A program made the translations under genes and the position numbers. DNA of 64,000 bases. It comes from an uncultured Campylobacter sp. (GTDB taxonomy: Bacteria > Campylobacterota > Campylobacteria > Campylobacterales > Campylobacteraceae). The DNA lies in the NCBI RefSeq assembly GCF_937959485.1, contig NZ_CALGPY010000004.1, positions 212,829 to 276,828 on the forward strand. The letters are read 5' to 3'. Below are positions 16,836 to 25,862 of this stretch, one piece after another. The first letter of the stretch is position 1; each line of letters starts with the position of its first letter. The notes beneath the pieces are model-generated. The model saw only the letters and a program-made list of their open reading frames with translations, did not search any database and was not told the DNA's origin.

Positions 16836-17529
16836 ATTTCGCCGTGCGGCGCGGCAAGATCGCGTGCGGCACGGTTCGGTAGTTTACTTTGCGGCGGCAC
16901 GGGGCAGCGGGCGAGCGGATAACATAGGCGGCGTTTGTTTGACGGCGCGCGGCGGTTTGATAACATGCGGCAAATATTAATTAAAGGTGCGCGGTGCGCG
17001 GCTTTTGCGGGCTTGACGATTAAGCAATGCGACACAAAGCCCGCTTATTTGCTGCTTTTAAACTAGCATGAAAAAGCGCTTTGCGGGCTAAAATTTAAAA
17101 TTTTAATCTGCAAGCTTGAATGAAATTTTGAAATTTTAAAAGACGTTGTTTCTTTTGCGGCCGCTGTTTTCATAAAATTTCAAAATTTTAAAATTTCGGC
17201 TAAATTTAATTTAGCGGATTTGATTGCAAGTGCGGCGCCGCGAGTTAAATTAAGGCGTAGCTAAATTTAAAAGCGGCACTGCTGAAATTTAAATGCGGCG
17301 AGCAAGGCTAAATTTAAATTTTAAAAGCATGGCGCCTAAAATTTGAACGTCAAGGCTAAATTTAAAGTATCGAAGCGCGGTAATAATCGCGCCGATCGCG
17401 CCTGCAGCAAGAGCCTAACCGCCGTAACAAAAACCAAAACTACCGCAGCAAAGCCCAACGCCGTGACGAAGCTAAAGCTGCCGCGGGCAAAAACCAAGCC
17501 CTCGCGGCTAAATTTAAGGATTACAAAGA
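16836..17529 (+). other. Repeat-rich spacer inside the APE cluster
   Basis: About 700 bases without a credible gene between the second ACP and the membrane protein. The left part is GC-rich with CGGCGGC/GTGCGGC words. The right part (about 17090-17360) is dense in AAATTTAAA-containing units such as GGCTAAATTTAAA separated by 20-35 bp. A short frame of 109 codons at 17343-17672 is basic, repetitive and overlaps the next gene. I see no terminator or clear promoter. Confidence 0.5.
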
Positions 17530-18069
17530 TTGCGACGAACGATATTTTTAAAAACAGCTACCATAATTTTGAGCGTGTTTTACCCTTTCGGCCTCTATTT
17601 TTTGCACGGCGGCGCGCGGGTCTGCTTGCTTGTAGCGATGAGCGCGCTATGGGGAGCGCGAGCCGTTTTTGAAAGTAAAGATCGAGCTATTAAGGGCGCG
17701 AGCGCGGCGTTTTTTGCGCTGTGCGCCCTTTTTAGCAGTGGAACGCTCGCGTATCTGTATCCGCTCATAATAAATTTCTCGCTCGCGGCGCTTTTCGCGC
17801 TCAGCCTAAGATCGACGCCCGCGATCACGCGCCTAGCGCTTTTGAAGCAGCCAGGTCTCAACGAGCACGGCCGCGCCTACACGCGCAAGCTAACCGAGGT
17901 TTGGCTCGGATTTTTTGTGCTAAACGGCCTACTTAGCGCGACGCTACTGCTACCGCGAGATAAAATTTATTGGAGCGTTTACTGCGGCGCGATCTCATAT
18001 GTCCTCATCGGCGCGCTGATCGGCGGCGAGATGATTTTTAGGAAATTTTATGTTAAAAAATTTGATTAA
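17530..18069 (+). CDS. apeG: APE cluster integral membrane protein (COG4648-like, ApeG-type)
   Basis: 179 residues with about five hydrophobic segments (about 7-27, 30-45, 56-90 in two spans, 128-145, 150-170). The loop PGLNEHGRAYTRKLTEVWLG lies in the middle. It matches the small polytopic proteins always found next to the AMP ligase in aryl polyene clusters; their role is unknown. The start is uncertain: TTG at 17530 is used because the first membrane helix needs it. The stop lies inside the ligase gene (20-nt overlap). Confidence 0.75.
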   Translation: MRRTIFLKTATIILSVFYPFGLYFLHGGARVCLLVAMSALWGARAVFESKDRAIKGASAAFFALCALFSSGTLAYLYPLIINFSLAALFALSLRSTPAITRLALLKQPGLNEHGRAYTRKLTEVWLGFFVLNGLLSATLLLPRDKIYWSVYCGAISYVLIGALIGGEMIFRKFYVKKFD

Positions 18070-20194
18070 TTCTTTAAAGCCTTACGAGCGCGAAATCCTT
18101 GCCGCGGCGGCTCTTGCGCGCGATTTGGCAAAAACTGGATGCAAGCAGAGCGAAGCGGCAAGCTTAAAAGGCGCGGACAAACCCCAAAGCAGCGCGGCAA
18201 ATGTAAATTTAAAAGATGCGGAAAATTCTGGCGGCAGCGCAAATTTCAATGACGCGGAAAATTCTAGCGGCGGCACAGATACCGCGCGCGACCTGCAATC
18301 GGCGCAGACGCAAGAGCAAAAAAACGCGCCGATGATTGAAATTTACGGCGAGGACGCGGCGGAGTTCATTGCGTTTTTTTTCGGCGCGCTGATTGCGGGT
18401 TTTGCGCCCGTACTGCTGCGAGAGCCCAAATTTAGCGGCGAATTTCATCTCGGCGGCGACGTGAAAATTCCAAATCTCGCCGCAGCGCAAAATTTAGACA
18501 AATTCAGCCCTAATGATTTAGAAAGCATTTCGCCGCACGATACCGAAAAATCTGCACCTAAAATTTTATCTAAAAACGCGCCGCAAAATTACGCGCCGTG
18601 CGAGCAAGAGGCTGTCTCTTTGCATCTGCTGCGCGCGGATCAAAAATTTTATATCAAAACTTCGGGCTCGACGGGCGAGGCGAAAAACATCGAAAAAAGC
18701 CTGCGCGATATGGTTTTAGAGGCGGAATTTTTAGTAGAAAGATTCGGCCTTTGCGCAAGCGATCGATTTTTATCGGGCGTATCGCACCAAAATATGTTTG
18801 GGCTCACATTTAGCATCTTCGTGCCGCTGCTTTGCGGCTCGCGCACGCAAAAAGGCAGTCTAAACTACCCTGAAATCATCCTTGCAGCCGATCTTGCGGG
18901 CGCCGTGCTGATCAGCTCGCCCACGGTGCTAGGCGCGCTGTGCGAGCACGCAGACGCCGCAAACATAGCGCCTTTGAGCACCATTTTTAGCGCAGGCGCG
19001 CCGCTAAGTCCTGCGATCCGAGATAATTTGCGCGCGCTTAGCAATGCCCGCATCGTCGATATTTACGGCTCCAGCGAAACGGGCGTGATCGCCTGCAACG
19101 AGGGCGCGGGGCTTAAAAAATTCGCTCCCGTTAGCGTGCATATCCGCACGGATATTGATAGCGGCAGCGCGGCAAAATGCGAGAATAAGCCCTTCGATCT
19201 TGCGGCAAGCTCTTGCGGCGAAAATTTTGCGGTAAAGCCTAAAACGAGCCGTGTGGGCGAGCAAAATGCGGACGGACAAGACACAAGCCTCTCGGACGAG
19301 CGGGCGTCTAAATTTAATGCAGACATTAGCGATAAAACCTCGGCCGGCCAGAAAAGCAGCTCCACACCGAGCTCTGTGACAAAACACGATGATAAATTTG
19401 CGCAGGCAGAGGGGCTTTGCGATAAATTTGGGGCAAAGCAGCCCGCCGACCAATTTTCGCAAACGGGCGAGTTTACGATCAGCTCTCCTTGGTGCGAGCG
19501 CTTCGAAAGCCGCGATTTCGGCTATGTGCGCGCAGACGAGATCGTGCTTTTAGGGCGCGGCGACCGCACCGTAAAGATCAACGAAAACCGCGTGAGCCTC
19601 GATCTGCTCGAAGCCAAACTCCGCTCGCACGAATTTATCGGCGAGTGCAGGATCGATCTGCACCCGCAGCGCGACCGCGCCGTAGCTCTTATCAAGCTTA
19701 GCGAGCGCGGCGAGCAGGCGTTTCGTGCAGGCGGCAAGAAGGGCGTCACGGACGAACTAAAGGCCTTTTTGAAGCCCGAATTCGGCGCGATTTTGCGCTA
19801 CTTTAAAATCGCAAGCAAACTACCTTTTAACGAGCAGGGCAAGCTAAGCAAAAAGGACTTTTTAAGCGCCTTGCAGCGCTACGAGGTGCCCGTTTTCAAG
19901 CGGAGCGCGGAGAATGAGTTTCGCGCGAAGGTACGCGCCAGCGACTTTTATTTTGACGGACACTTTGCGAAATTTGCGCTGGTGCCCGCGTTTATGCAGC
20001 TTCACTTCGTATTGATCTGCGCAAAAGCCCTTGGCTACGAGCTGGATGGCACGCAAAAGATAGAAAATTTAAAATTTAAAAATTTCATCCGCCCGGGCGA
20101 TGAAATTTCGATCAAAATTACCGAAGCAAGCGGCAAACTCCGCTTTGAAATTTCAAACGACAAGGTCTGCGCCAGTGGAAGAATCTGCCTTTAA
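18050..20194 (+). CDS. Acyl-ACP/AMP ligase fused to hotdog dehydratase (ApeH-ApeI fusion), with insertions
   Basis: Two catalytic units in 714 residues. The first is an ANL adenylating domain: TSGSTGEAK at 204-212, YGSSETG at 339-345, GRGDRTVKINENRV near 502-514, and the catalytic lysine probably K598 in EQGKLSKKDF. It should activate the aryl starter acid and load it on ACP. The second, about 623-714, has SDFYFDGHFAKFALVPAFMQ with H638, the FabA/FabZ-like dehydratase pattern. Low-complexity insertions lie at about 33-92, 140-185 and 368-472; the last falls between ligase motifs. Neighbouring genes overlap on both sides. Confidence 0.82.
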   Translation: MLKNLINSLKPYEREILAAAALARDLAKTGCKQSEAASLKGADKPQSSAANVNLKDAENSGGSANFNDAENSSGGTDTARDLQSAQTQEQKNAPMIEIYGEDAAEFIAFFFGALIAGFAPVLLREPKFSGEFHLGGDVKIPNLAAAQNLDKFSPNDLESISPHDTEKSAPKILSKNAPQNYAPCEQEAVSLHLLRADQKFYIKTSGSTGEAKNIEKSLRDMVLEAEFLVERFGLCASDRFLSGVSHQNMFGLTFSIFVPLLCGSRTQKGSLNYPEIILAADLAGAVLISSPTVLGALCEHADAANIAPLSTIFSAGAPLSPAIRDNLRALSNARIVDIYGSSETGVIACNEGAGLKKFAPVSVHIRTDIDSGSAAKCENKPFDLAASSCGENFAVKPKTSRVGEQNADGQDTSLSDERASKFNADISDKTSAGQKSSSTPSSVTKHDDKFAQAEGLCDKFGAKQPADQFSQTGEFTISSPWCERFESRDFGYVRADEIVLLGRGDRTVKINENRVSLDLLEAKLRSHEFIGECRIDLHPQRDRAVALIKLSERGEQAFRAGGKKGVTDELKAFLKPEFGAILRYFKIASKLPFNEQGKLSKKDFLSALQRYEVPVFKRSAENEFRAKVRASDFYFDGHFAKFALVPAFMQLHFVLICAKALGYELDGTQKIENLKFKNFIRPGDEISIKITEASGKLRFEISNDKVCASGRICL

Positions 20195-22280
20195 GCCCGC
20201 GTTTTTGCTGCCCTACTTCAACCACCCCGCGCGCATCGCCGAGCTCGTAAGCGCTCTAGCGCCCATCGCGCCCGTACTGATCGTGGACGACGGCAGCGAC
20301 GAAGCGAGCAAAAGCGCGCTAAAGGGACTTGCGGCTCAAATTTACGCCCGTGCGCAAAACGGCGGCAAAGGCGCTGCCGTGGGCGACGGGCTGGCGTGGG
20401 CGAAGGAGCTTGGATTTACGCACGCCTTTCAGATAGACGCGGACTTTCAGCACGACGTAAGCAGATGCGAGGAGTTTTTGGCGCTTGCGGCGCAGCAGCC
20501 CGCCGCGCTAATCTGCGCCGCTCCCATGTATGACGAAAGCGCGCCCAAATCCCGTCTGCATGGACGCAAGATAATGAATTTTTGGTGCGTGGTAAATACC
20601 CTCTCGCACCGCATAAAAGACGCGATGTGCGGCTTCAGAATTTACCCGCTAGAGGGGATCGTGCCGCTTCTGTCCCGCACCAAAAACCGCAGGATGGGCT
20701 TTGATGCCGAAATTTTAATCCTGGCCGTGCGCGCGGGGCTAGAGATAAAATGGCTCGATCTGGCGGTGCGCTACGAAGCGGGCGGAGTGAGCCATTTCGC
20801 GCCGTTTCGAGATAATTTTGGAATTTCGCTGATGCACGCGAGGCTATTTTGCGGGCTTCCGCTTTGGCTTGCAAAAAGAGCACTTCGTCGCTTTAGCTCG
20901 CTTTTTGGAAACATCGACGTACATAATGACGCGACAAAGCCGCGCAACATGATCGGTGCGGTGAAAAAGCACGATCGAGGCGCCGTAGAAAATAGCCGCG
21001 ATATGGGGGCACAAAATGATCTCGCCGCCGCACGAGAGCCGAAGGCTAAGAGCGCAGATAGCAGGCCTTCCGTGCAAAAAGGCGCAAAGAGCACTCCCGT
21101 CGCTGCAGAAGAAAGCCCTTATGCCGTAAAAGATCTCGATTCAGGCACGACAGAAAGCAGCCGCGACGAGAGAGAGCAAGAGGATACCAACACCGCGCAA
21201 AAGCCCGTAGCAAAAAGCGAGCGCGAAACGACCAGCAGCGGTACACAGGCTAAACATTGGAGCGAAAACAACGAAAAGGCGGGCGCGGCGCTTTTAAATT
21301 TAGCCCGCTTCATCACGCTTCACACTCCCGATTTTTGCATGCGAGGCACCGCGCTTTGCATCTCGGCGATCTATTTTGCGCTGCTTAAAAACGAACGGCG
21401 CGCAATCAGGGAGTTTTTGCGGCGCGCGCTTGATCGCGAGCCCAAGCTCCGCGAAATTTACGCGAATTTTTATAAATTTTCCCTCAGCCTATGCGAAAAA
21501 ATCGCGGTTTGGAACGGCAAGATCGCGCTGGATCAAATTCGCGTGCAAAGCGGCATGAAGGAGCTTCTAAGCGATGGAACGGGCAAAATTTTAATCACTT
21601 CGCACTTCGGCAACACCGAGATCGCGCGCGCCCTTTCGGCAAGCACGGCGGGGATAAAAATCAATGTGCTGATCTTTCGCAAACACAGCGAAAATTTTAT
21701 GAAATTTATCGAAAAAATGGGCGGCGGCGTGAAAATTCTCTACGTCGGCGAGCTCGGCATCGGCGAGATGCTGCAAATCAAAGAGCTGCTGCAAAACGGC
21801 GAACACATCGCGGTAATGGGCGATCGCATGCCGGTGGGCTCGGATAAATTTCAAAGCGAGGATTTTTTAGGGCGCAGCGCGAACTTCCCGATCGGCGGCT
21901 ATCTGCTCGCTAAAATTTTAGACGCGCCGCTATTTAGCCTATGGTGCTACGAGGGGCGCAGCGGCCATGAGCTGCGGCTGCAACCGCTACCTGTGCCGCT
22001 AAAGAGCCGCGATAAGGCGCGATCGGTCGCGCTAGCGCTTAAATGCTACGTGCGGCAGCTCGAGCTTTATGCCAAAGAATTTCCTTCTCAATGGTATAAT
22101 TTCTTTGATTTTTGGGCGCAAGGGAAAAACACGAGCGATGCGGAGCGCGGCGGCGCGCAAAATTTCGGCGAGACAAGCACGGATACTGCGCTAAATTTAA
22201 ATAATTCAAATTTAGCCGCCGCAAAATCCGCCGCGCAAGACGAAAAATTTCATAGCGGAAAGAAGAATGAAAGAGTATAA
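20175..22280 (+). CDS. apeJ: GT2 glycosyltransferase fused to LpxL-like acyltransferase (ApeJ-type)
   Basis: GTG 20175 is the preferred start because the conserved GT2 strand follows directly; an ATG at 20100 would lie 95 nt inside the ligase gene. Residues 1-245 are a family-2 glycosyltransferase with VDDGSD and the QIDADFQHD metal motif (D88, D90). Residues about 371-650 are a lysophospholipid acyltransferase-like domain with HFGNTE (H477) and a GDRMPVG segment. Between them lies a 125-residue charged low-complexity linker, and about 45 similar residues end the protein. It probably builds the sugar or glycerol-lipid anchor of the pigment. It overlaps the thioesterase by 14 nt. Confidence 0.82.
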   Translation: MEESAFKPAFLLPYFNHPARIAELVSALAPIAPVLIVDDGSDEASKSALKGLAAQIYARAQNGGKGAAVGDGLAWAKELGFTHAFQIDADFQHDVSRCEEFLALAAQQPAALICAAPMYDESAPKSRLHGRKIMNFWCVVNTLSHRIKDAMCGFRIYPLEGIVPLLSRTKNRRMGFDAEILILAVRAGLEIKWLDLAVRYEAGGVSHFAPFRDNFGISLMHARLFCGLPLWLAKRALRRFSSLFGNIDVHNDATKPRNMIGAVKKHDRGAVENSRDMGAQNDLAAAREPKAKSADSRPSVQKGAKSTPVAAEESPYAVKDLDSGTTESSRDEREQEDTNTAQKPVAKSERETTSSGTQAKHWSENNEKAGAALLNLARFITLHTPDFCMRGTALCISAIYFALLKNERRAIREFLRRALDREPKLREIYANFYKFSLSLCEKIAVWNGKIALDQIRVQSGMKELLSDGTGKILITSHFGNTEIARALSASTAGIKINVLIFRKHSENFMKFIEKMGGGVKILYVGELGIGEMLQIKELLQNGEHIAVMGDRMPVGSDKFQSEDFLGRSANFPIGGYLLAKILDAPLFSLWCYEGRSGHELRLQPLPVPLKSRDKARSVALALKCYVRQLELYAKEFPSQWYNFFDFWAQGKNTSDAERGGAQNFGETSTDTALNLNNSNLAAAKSAAQDEKFHSGKKNERV

Positions 22281-22794
22281 ATTTCGCGCCAGATTTTACG
22301 ACGCCGATCCGATGGGCGTGATGTGGCACGGCAACTACGTAAAGCTCTGCGAGGACGCTAGATGCGAGTTTTGGCGCGACGCGGGCTACACATATATGCA
22401 GATGAGAGATGATGGATTTATATATCCCATTATCAAAATGGAGTTTAAATTTATCGCTCCGATACTTTTTGACGACGAGGTTGCGGTGAGCATCGAGCTG
22501 CTTGAGTGCGACACGATCATAAAATTCTCCTACCGCATCAAAAGCCTATCCGGCGCGCTATTAGCCAAAGCTACCACGTCGCAAGCCGCGGTAGAGCTTG
22601 CTTCCAAAAGGACGCTGTATGAGATACCGCCGCAGTTAAGGGCGTGCGCGGATAAAATTTTAGCGGGGAAAAATTCCGCGAGTAAAATTTCAATGGCAGA
22701 TAGAATTTCAGCGGCAAGCAAAGCCGCGTCCGAGCAAGACCGCTCTCAAAACGCCGCGGCGAATGAAAATTTGCCTAGCGATAACGAGCAGTGA
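22267..22794 (+). CDS. apeK: YbgC-like acyl thioesterase (ApeK-type)
   Basis: Hotdog thioesterase with the 4-hydroxybenzoyl-CoA thioesterase signature YDADPMGVMWHGNY at residues 11-24, where an aspartate near the start of this motif is catalytic. The domain ends around residue 130. Residues about 131-175 are an Ala/Ser/Lys-rich tail encoded by GATAAAATTTTA/AGTAAAATTTCA words like those in the spacers, so this tail also looks like an expansion. In the cluster it may release chains or edit mis-primed ACPs. It begins inside the GT-acyltransferase gene. Confidence 0.85.
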   Translation: MKEYKFRARFYDADPMGVMWHGNYVKLCEDARCEFWRDAGYTYMQMRDDGFIYPIIKMEFKFIAPILFDDEVAVSIELLECDTIIKFSYRIKSLSGALLAKATTSQAAVELASKRTLYEIPPQLRACADKILAGKNSASKISMADRISAASKAASEQDRSQNAAANENLPSDNEQ

Positions 22795-22826
22795 AATTTA
22801 GCGAGCATAAAATTTAAAGGACTACG

Positions 22827-23354
22827 ATGAAAATTTTAGCTTTATTTTTAGCGATTTTGGGACTTGCGAGCGCGCTTGAAGTAAGCGATCTGGTGCTTAA
22901 GACCGACAATATCGGCGGCAAATTTAGCGAAACGCTCAGCATCGAGGGCTTTGCCGAGCCCGTGCGAAGCAGCGGCGAGTTTAAAATCAAAGGCGGCGAG
23001 CTGTTTTGGACGACGCTAAAGCCGGTGCGAAGCGAGCTAAAAATCAGCGCGGACGGCGTTTTTGAGCGCAGCGGCGCGGCGTGGGTCAAAAGCGCCGATT
23101 CGCTTTTTGATAAGGACACCTTTTTGGCGATCTCACGCCTGGACGTAGCGCGGCTTAGCAAAAATTTCTCGATCGCGCTAAGCGGCAGCAAAAATGCGTG
23201 GCGCGCCGAGCTAAACCCAAAAGGGATGCTGCAAAATATCTTTAAAAATATCGTGATCGAGGGCGGCGCCTACGTCAGGGTGCTGCGGATCAGCAGCGCT
23301 AACGGCGACGTGAGCGAAAACGTATTTTCGGGCGTCGTGAGCTTAGATGAGTAA
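22827..23354 (+). CDS. apeL: LolA-like periplasmic carrier (ApeL-type)
   Basis: 175 residues with a signal peptide of about 16 residues, followed by repeated beta strands (GKFSETLSIEGFAEPV, SGEFKIKGGELFWTTLKPV) as in lipoprotein carrier LolA. Aryl polyene clusters encode such a protein beside an MMPL exporter, which suggests it ferries the aryl polyene lipid across the periplasm. An AAAGGA ribosome site precedes ATG 22827. The end overlaps the exporter start by 8 nt. Sequence identity to true LolA is not judged here. Confidence 0.75.
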   Translation: MKILALFLAILGLASALEVSDLVLKTDNIGGKFSETLSIEGFAEPVRSSGEFKIKGGELFWTTLKPVRSELKISADGVFERSGAAWVKSADSLFDKDTFLAISRLDVARLSKNFSIALSGSKNAWRAELNPKGMLQNIFKNIVIEGGAYVRVLRISSANGDVSENVFSGVVSLDE

Positions 23355-25482
23355 GATCGCGATTTTAGCGGTATTTGGCGCAGTATTCATCGCGCTTTGC
23401 GCCTTTATAGCGTTAAATTTAAACCGCGTAAATTCCGATTTTTACGAGCTGAGCGGCATTGAAATTTCGGGCGAGCAGAAACAGAGCGTCGAGGATTTCA
23501 ACCGCGAGATTGCGCGGCAAATCATCGTCGCAAGCGCAGAGAGAGCGAGCTTTGACGCGTTCATTGCAGATATGCAAAAAAGCGGGCTTTTTGAGAGCAT
23601 AATTTACGAAGTGAAGGACGCAAGCGTGTATCAGAGCGAGCTTGCGCGCTTTGCGCCCGCGATGCTCGATGATGCGAGCGTGGAGCTTTTAAAAAGCGAT
23701 CCGCAGGCCTTTTTTGAGCGCAGCGCGCGTGAGCTTTACTCAAAATTTCGCCCGCTTAGCCTCTCGCAGGATTTTTTCTCGCTTAGCCTTCACTCGCGCC
23801 TCGGCTCTCGCGGCGCGATCAAGCTTGATCCTGCGCAAAACCGCTTCATCGCGACCATTGACGGCGCGCCGCACTACCTCGCTACGGCTAAGCTCGCTCC
23901 GAAAGCAAACGACGACGCGCTTAGCGCTCTTGTGCGCGAGGCGCAAAAGAGCGAAATTTTAATCTCCGGCACCGCCCTTTTTAGCGCATTGGGCAAAAGC
24001 GCGGGCGTGCGCGAAAGCTCCATCGCGGGCGCCGTTTCGCTTAGCCTGTGCGCGGCGCTGCTGCTGGCGGCTTTTTCGCGCGCACGGATCTTCTGCCTGC
24101 TACTGCCCGCACTTTTCGGGCTTGCCTGCGGCGTAGCGGCTACGATGGCGATCCATGGCTCGATCCACATCCTAAGCGCCGTGGTTTCGACGAGCCTAAT
24201 CGGGCTGATGCTGGATTATGCGGTGCATTGGCTGGGCGCAAATATCGCGCGCAAAATCGAGGCTCGCTCGATAAAAAGCATGCGAAACATCCTACTTCTA
24301 GGCTTTTTCATCACCGCGGCAGGCTATTTCGTATTTTTATTCAGCCCGTTTTTTCTGCTCAAAGAGATCGCGATCTTTGCCATAGCCGCACTTGCGGGAG
24401 CGTTTTGCTTTAGCTACTTCGCCCTACCGATCCTGCTTGAAGGGGTAGAATTTCGCCCCGCCCAGATCTTTGCAAAAGCTCTTGAGCTCTACGCAAAGGC
24501 GCTTTGCAAGATAAACCTAAGCCTCAAAGCGCTCATTCTCGTTTGCGCGGCGCTGCTTGCATTTTTGTATTTTAAAATGGAGCTTAAGGACGACGTCAGC
24601 GAATACGCGAGCTTGGATAAAAACCTGATCGCGATGAGCGCCAAGCTCGCAAGCATCGGAGGCTCCAGCTTCGATCTGATCGTGGGCAATGACGCGAGCG
24701 CGGTAGCCAAAGAGGCCGTAGCGCGCGATCTTGCGGACTCATACGTGGGCGCGCCGATTTTGGATCCCGCTACGCAGAGCTTTATCAAGCAGGCCTTTGC
24801 AAACTACGATAGAAGCGCATTTTTACGTCTCGGGCTCAGCCGCGAGCTCGTGGACGCGAGCTTTGCCAAGATTGCAGAAGCACCTATTTTAAGCTACGAG
24901 CAGGCGAGAAGCTCTATTCTTTTTGCCGCGATGCCGAGCATAGATCCGCATATCGCTTTTTTGCGCGGCGTGCACGATAAAGCAGCCGTAAGCGAGCTTG
25001 CCGCGCAGATGGGCGCGCTGCATCTAAACATGCGAAGCGCCATAAGCGAGGCGTTTTCGCAGATCAAAATCAACGCCTTGTATCTAAAATGTGCCGCATA
25101 CGCCCTCGCCCTCGCACTATTGTGGGCGTTTTTCGGCGCGCGGACGGCGTGGCTGATCGTCATCTCTGTCTTTGCGTCAAATTTAGCCGTGCTCGCCCTG
25201 CTTAGCGCATTTGGCGTGAGCGTAAATATATTTGCGATCTTTGCGCTGATCCTATCAGGCGCCGTGGGGATAGACTATATGATCTTTGCAAACAACGATA
25301 AGATGGCGCTTAGCGACAAAATTTTCGGCATCACGCTCGCGTCCTTAACCAGCATAATCTCTTTTTTTACGCTCGCTTTCAGCTCCACTAAAGCCGTGGC
25401 GCTGTTTGGGCTCTGCGTCAGCCTAAATATCGCGCTAGCGGCGATCTTGGCGCAAATTTTAGCGGCGAGCAAGAAAAGCTAA
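23347..25482 (+). CDS. apeM: MMPL/RND-family lipid exporter (ApeM-type)
   Basis: Inner-membrane protein of 711 residues. One membrane helix at about 3-23 is followed by a large periplasmic domain to about residue 215, then about five helices (220-355). A second periplasmic domain spans about 400-560 and a second helical bundle 575-705. This duplicated RND arrangement at about 700-800 residues is typical of MMPL lipid transporters. As the last gene of the cluster it should extract the finished aryl polyene lipid and hand it to the LolA-like protein. The stop is followed by a strong hairpin. Confidence 0.85.
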   Translation: MSKIAILAVFGAVFIALCAFIALNLNRVNSDFYELSGIEISGEQKQSVEDFNREIARQIIVASAERASFDAFIADMQKSGLFESIIYEVKDASVYQSELARFAPAMLDDASVELLKSDPQAFFERSARELYSKFRPLSLSQDFFSLSLHSRLGSRGAIKLDPAQNRFIATIDGAPHYLATAKLAPKANDDALSALVREAQKSEILISGTALFSALGKSAGVRESSIAGAVSLSLCAALLLAAFSRARIFCLLLPALFGLACGVAATMAIHGSIHILSAVVSTSLIGLMLDYAVHWLGANIARKIEARSIKSMRNILLLGFFITAAGYFVFLFSPFFLLKEIAIFAIAALAGAFCFSYFALPILLEGVEFRPAQIFAKALELYAKALCKINLSLKALILVCAALLAFLYFKMELKDDVSEYASLDKNLIAMSAKLASIGGSSFDLIVGNDASAVAKEAVARDLADSYVGAPILDPATQSFIKQAFANYDRSAFLRLGLSRELVDASFAKIAEAPILSYEQARSSILFAAMPSIDPHIAFLRGVHDKAAVSELAAQMGALHLNMRSAISEAFSQIKINALYLKCAAYALALALLWAFFGARTAWLIVISVFASNLAVLALLSAFGVSVNIFAIFALILSGAVGIDYMIFANNDKMALSDKIFGITLASLTSIISFFTLAFSSTKAVALFGLCVSLNIALAAILAQILAASKKS

Positions 25483-25483
25483 T

Positions 25484-25536
25484 CAAGCGGGAGCCAAAGA
25501 GCTGAAAGCACTGAATAGACGCTCTTTGCCCGCTTG
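25484..25536 (+). terminator. Bipartite hairpin ending the APE operon
   Basis: CAAGCGGG (25484-25491) pairs exactly with CCCGCTTG (25529-25536), and CAAAGAGC (25495-25502) with GCTCTTTG (25521-25528). This leaves a 3-nt bulge and an 18-nt loop. It starts 2 nt after the exporter stop. The downstream run is AT-rich (ATAAAATTTTATAAA) rather than a pure T run, so it may terminate or just protect the mRNA end. Confidence 0.55.
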
Positions 25537-25539
25537 CAG

Positions 25540-25862
25540 ATAAAATTTTATAAAAGAGCGCGCCGTAAATTTACGTAGTCGCGGCGAATGAAAATTTTAA
25601 TCCAACCTGCTGTGAGATAAAATTTAGTCTGCATGTGCAAGATAAAATTTAACCGATTAGAGCGCAAGATAAAATTTTAGATGAAATTTCGGCTAAGCAA
25701 GCTGCGAACCGGAATTTAAAAAACAAGGTTGCGGGATAAATTTTAAAAGTCGGTTTTGACACGGCGCCTTGCAGTTATTAAATTTAAACCTATGCAGTGC
25801 ATTTTTAAATTTAAACCCTTGCGGCGCGTTATTAAATTTAAATTTGCACACCGCAGACCGCC
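25540..25862 (+). repeat. Spacer of short degenerate tandem repeats
   Basis: No gene is seen. GATAAAATTTA-containing units of about 25-27 bp repeat near 25615-25690. A second set at 25771-25848 has three units, each GCAG/GCGG plus TTAAATTTAAA. This is the clearest example of AAATTT-core tandem units in a spacer. It lies between the convergent APE operon and the lysR gene. Confidence 0.55.

Noticed and set aside
20100..20174. Earlier ATG for the GT2-acyltransferase
   Set aside because: It lies within the fused dehydratase domain and encodes residues unrelated to GT2 proteins; GTG 20175 fits the usual overlap pattern.
7699..25482. Flexirubin or fatty-acid synthesis cluster instead of APE
   Set aside because: The set of CLF-like protein, COG4648-like membrane protein, GT2-acyltransferase fusion, LolA-like carrier and MMPL exporter matches APE; dialkylresorcinol genes of flexirubin are absent, and primary fatty-acid genes do not come with these partners.
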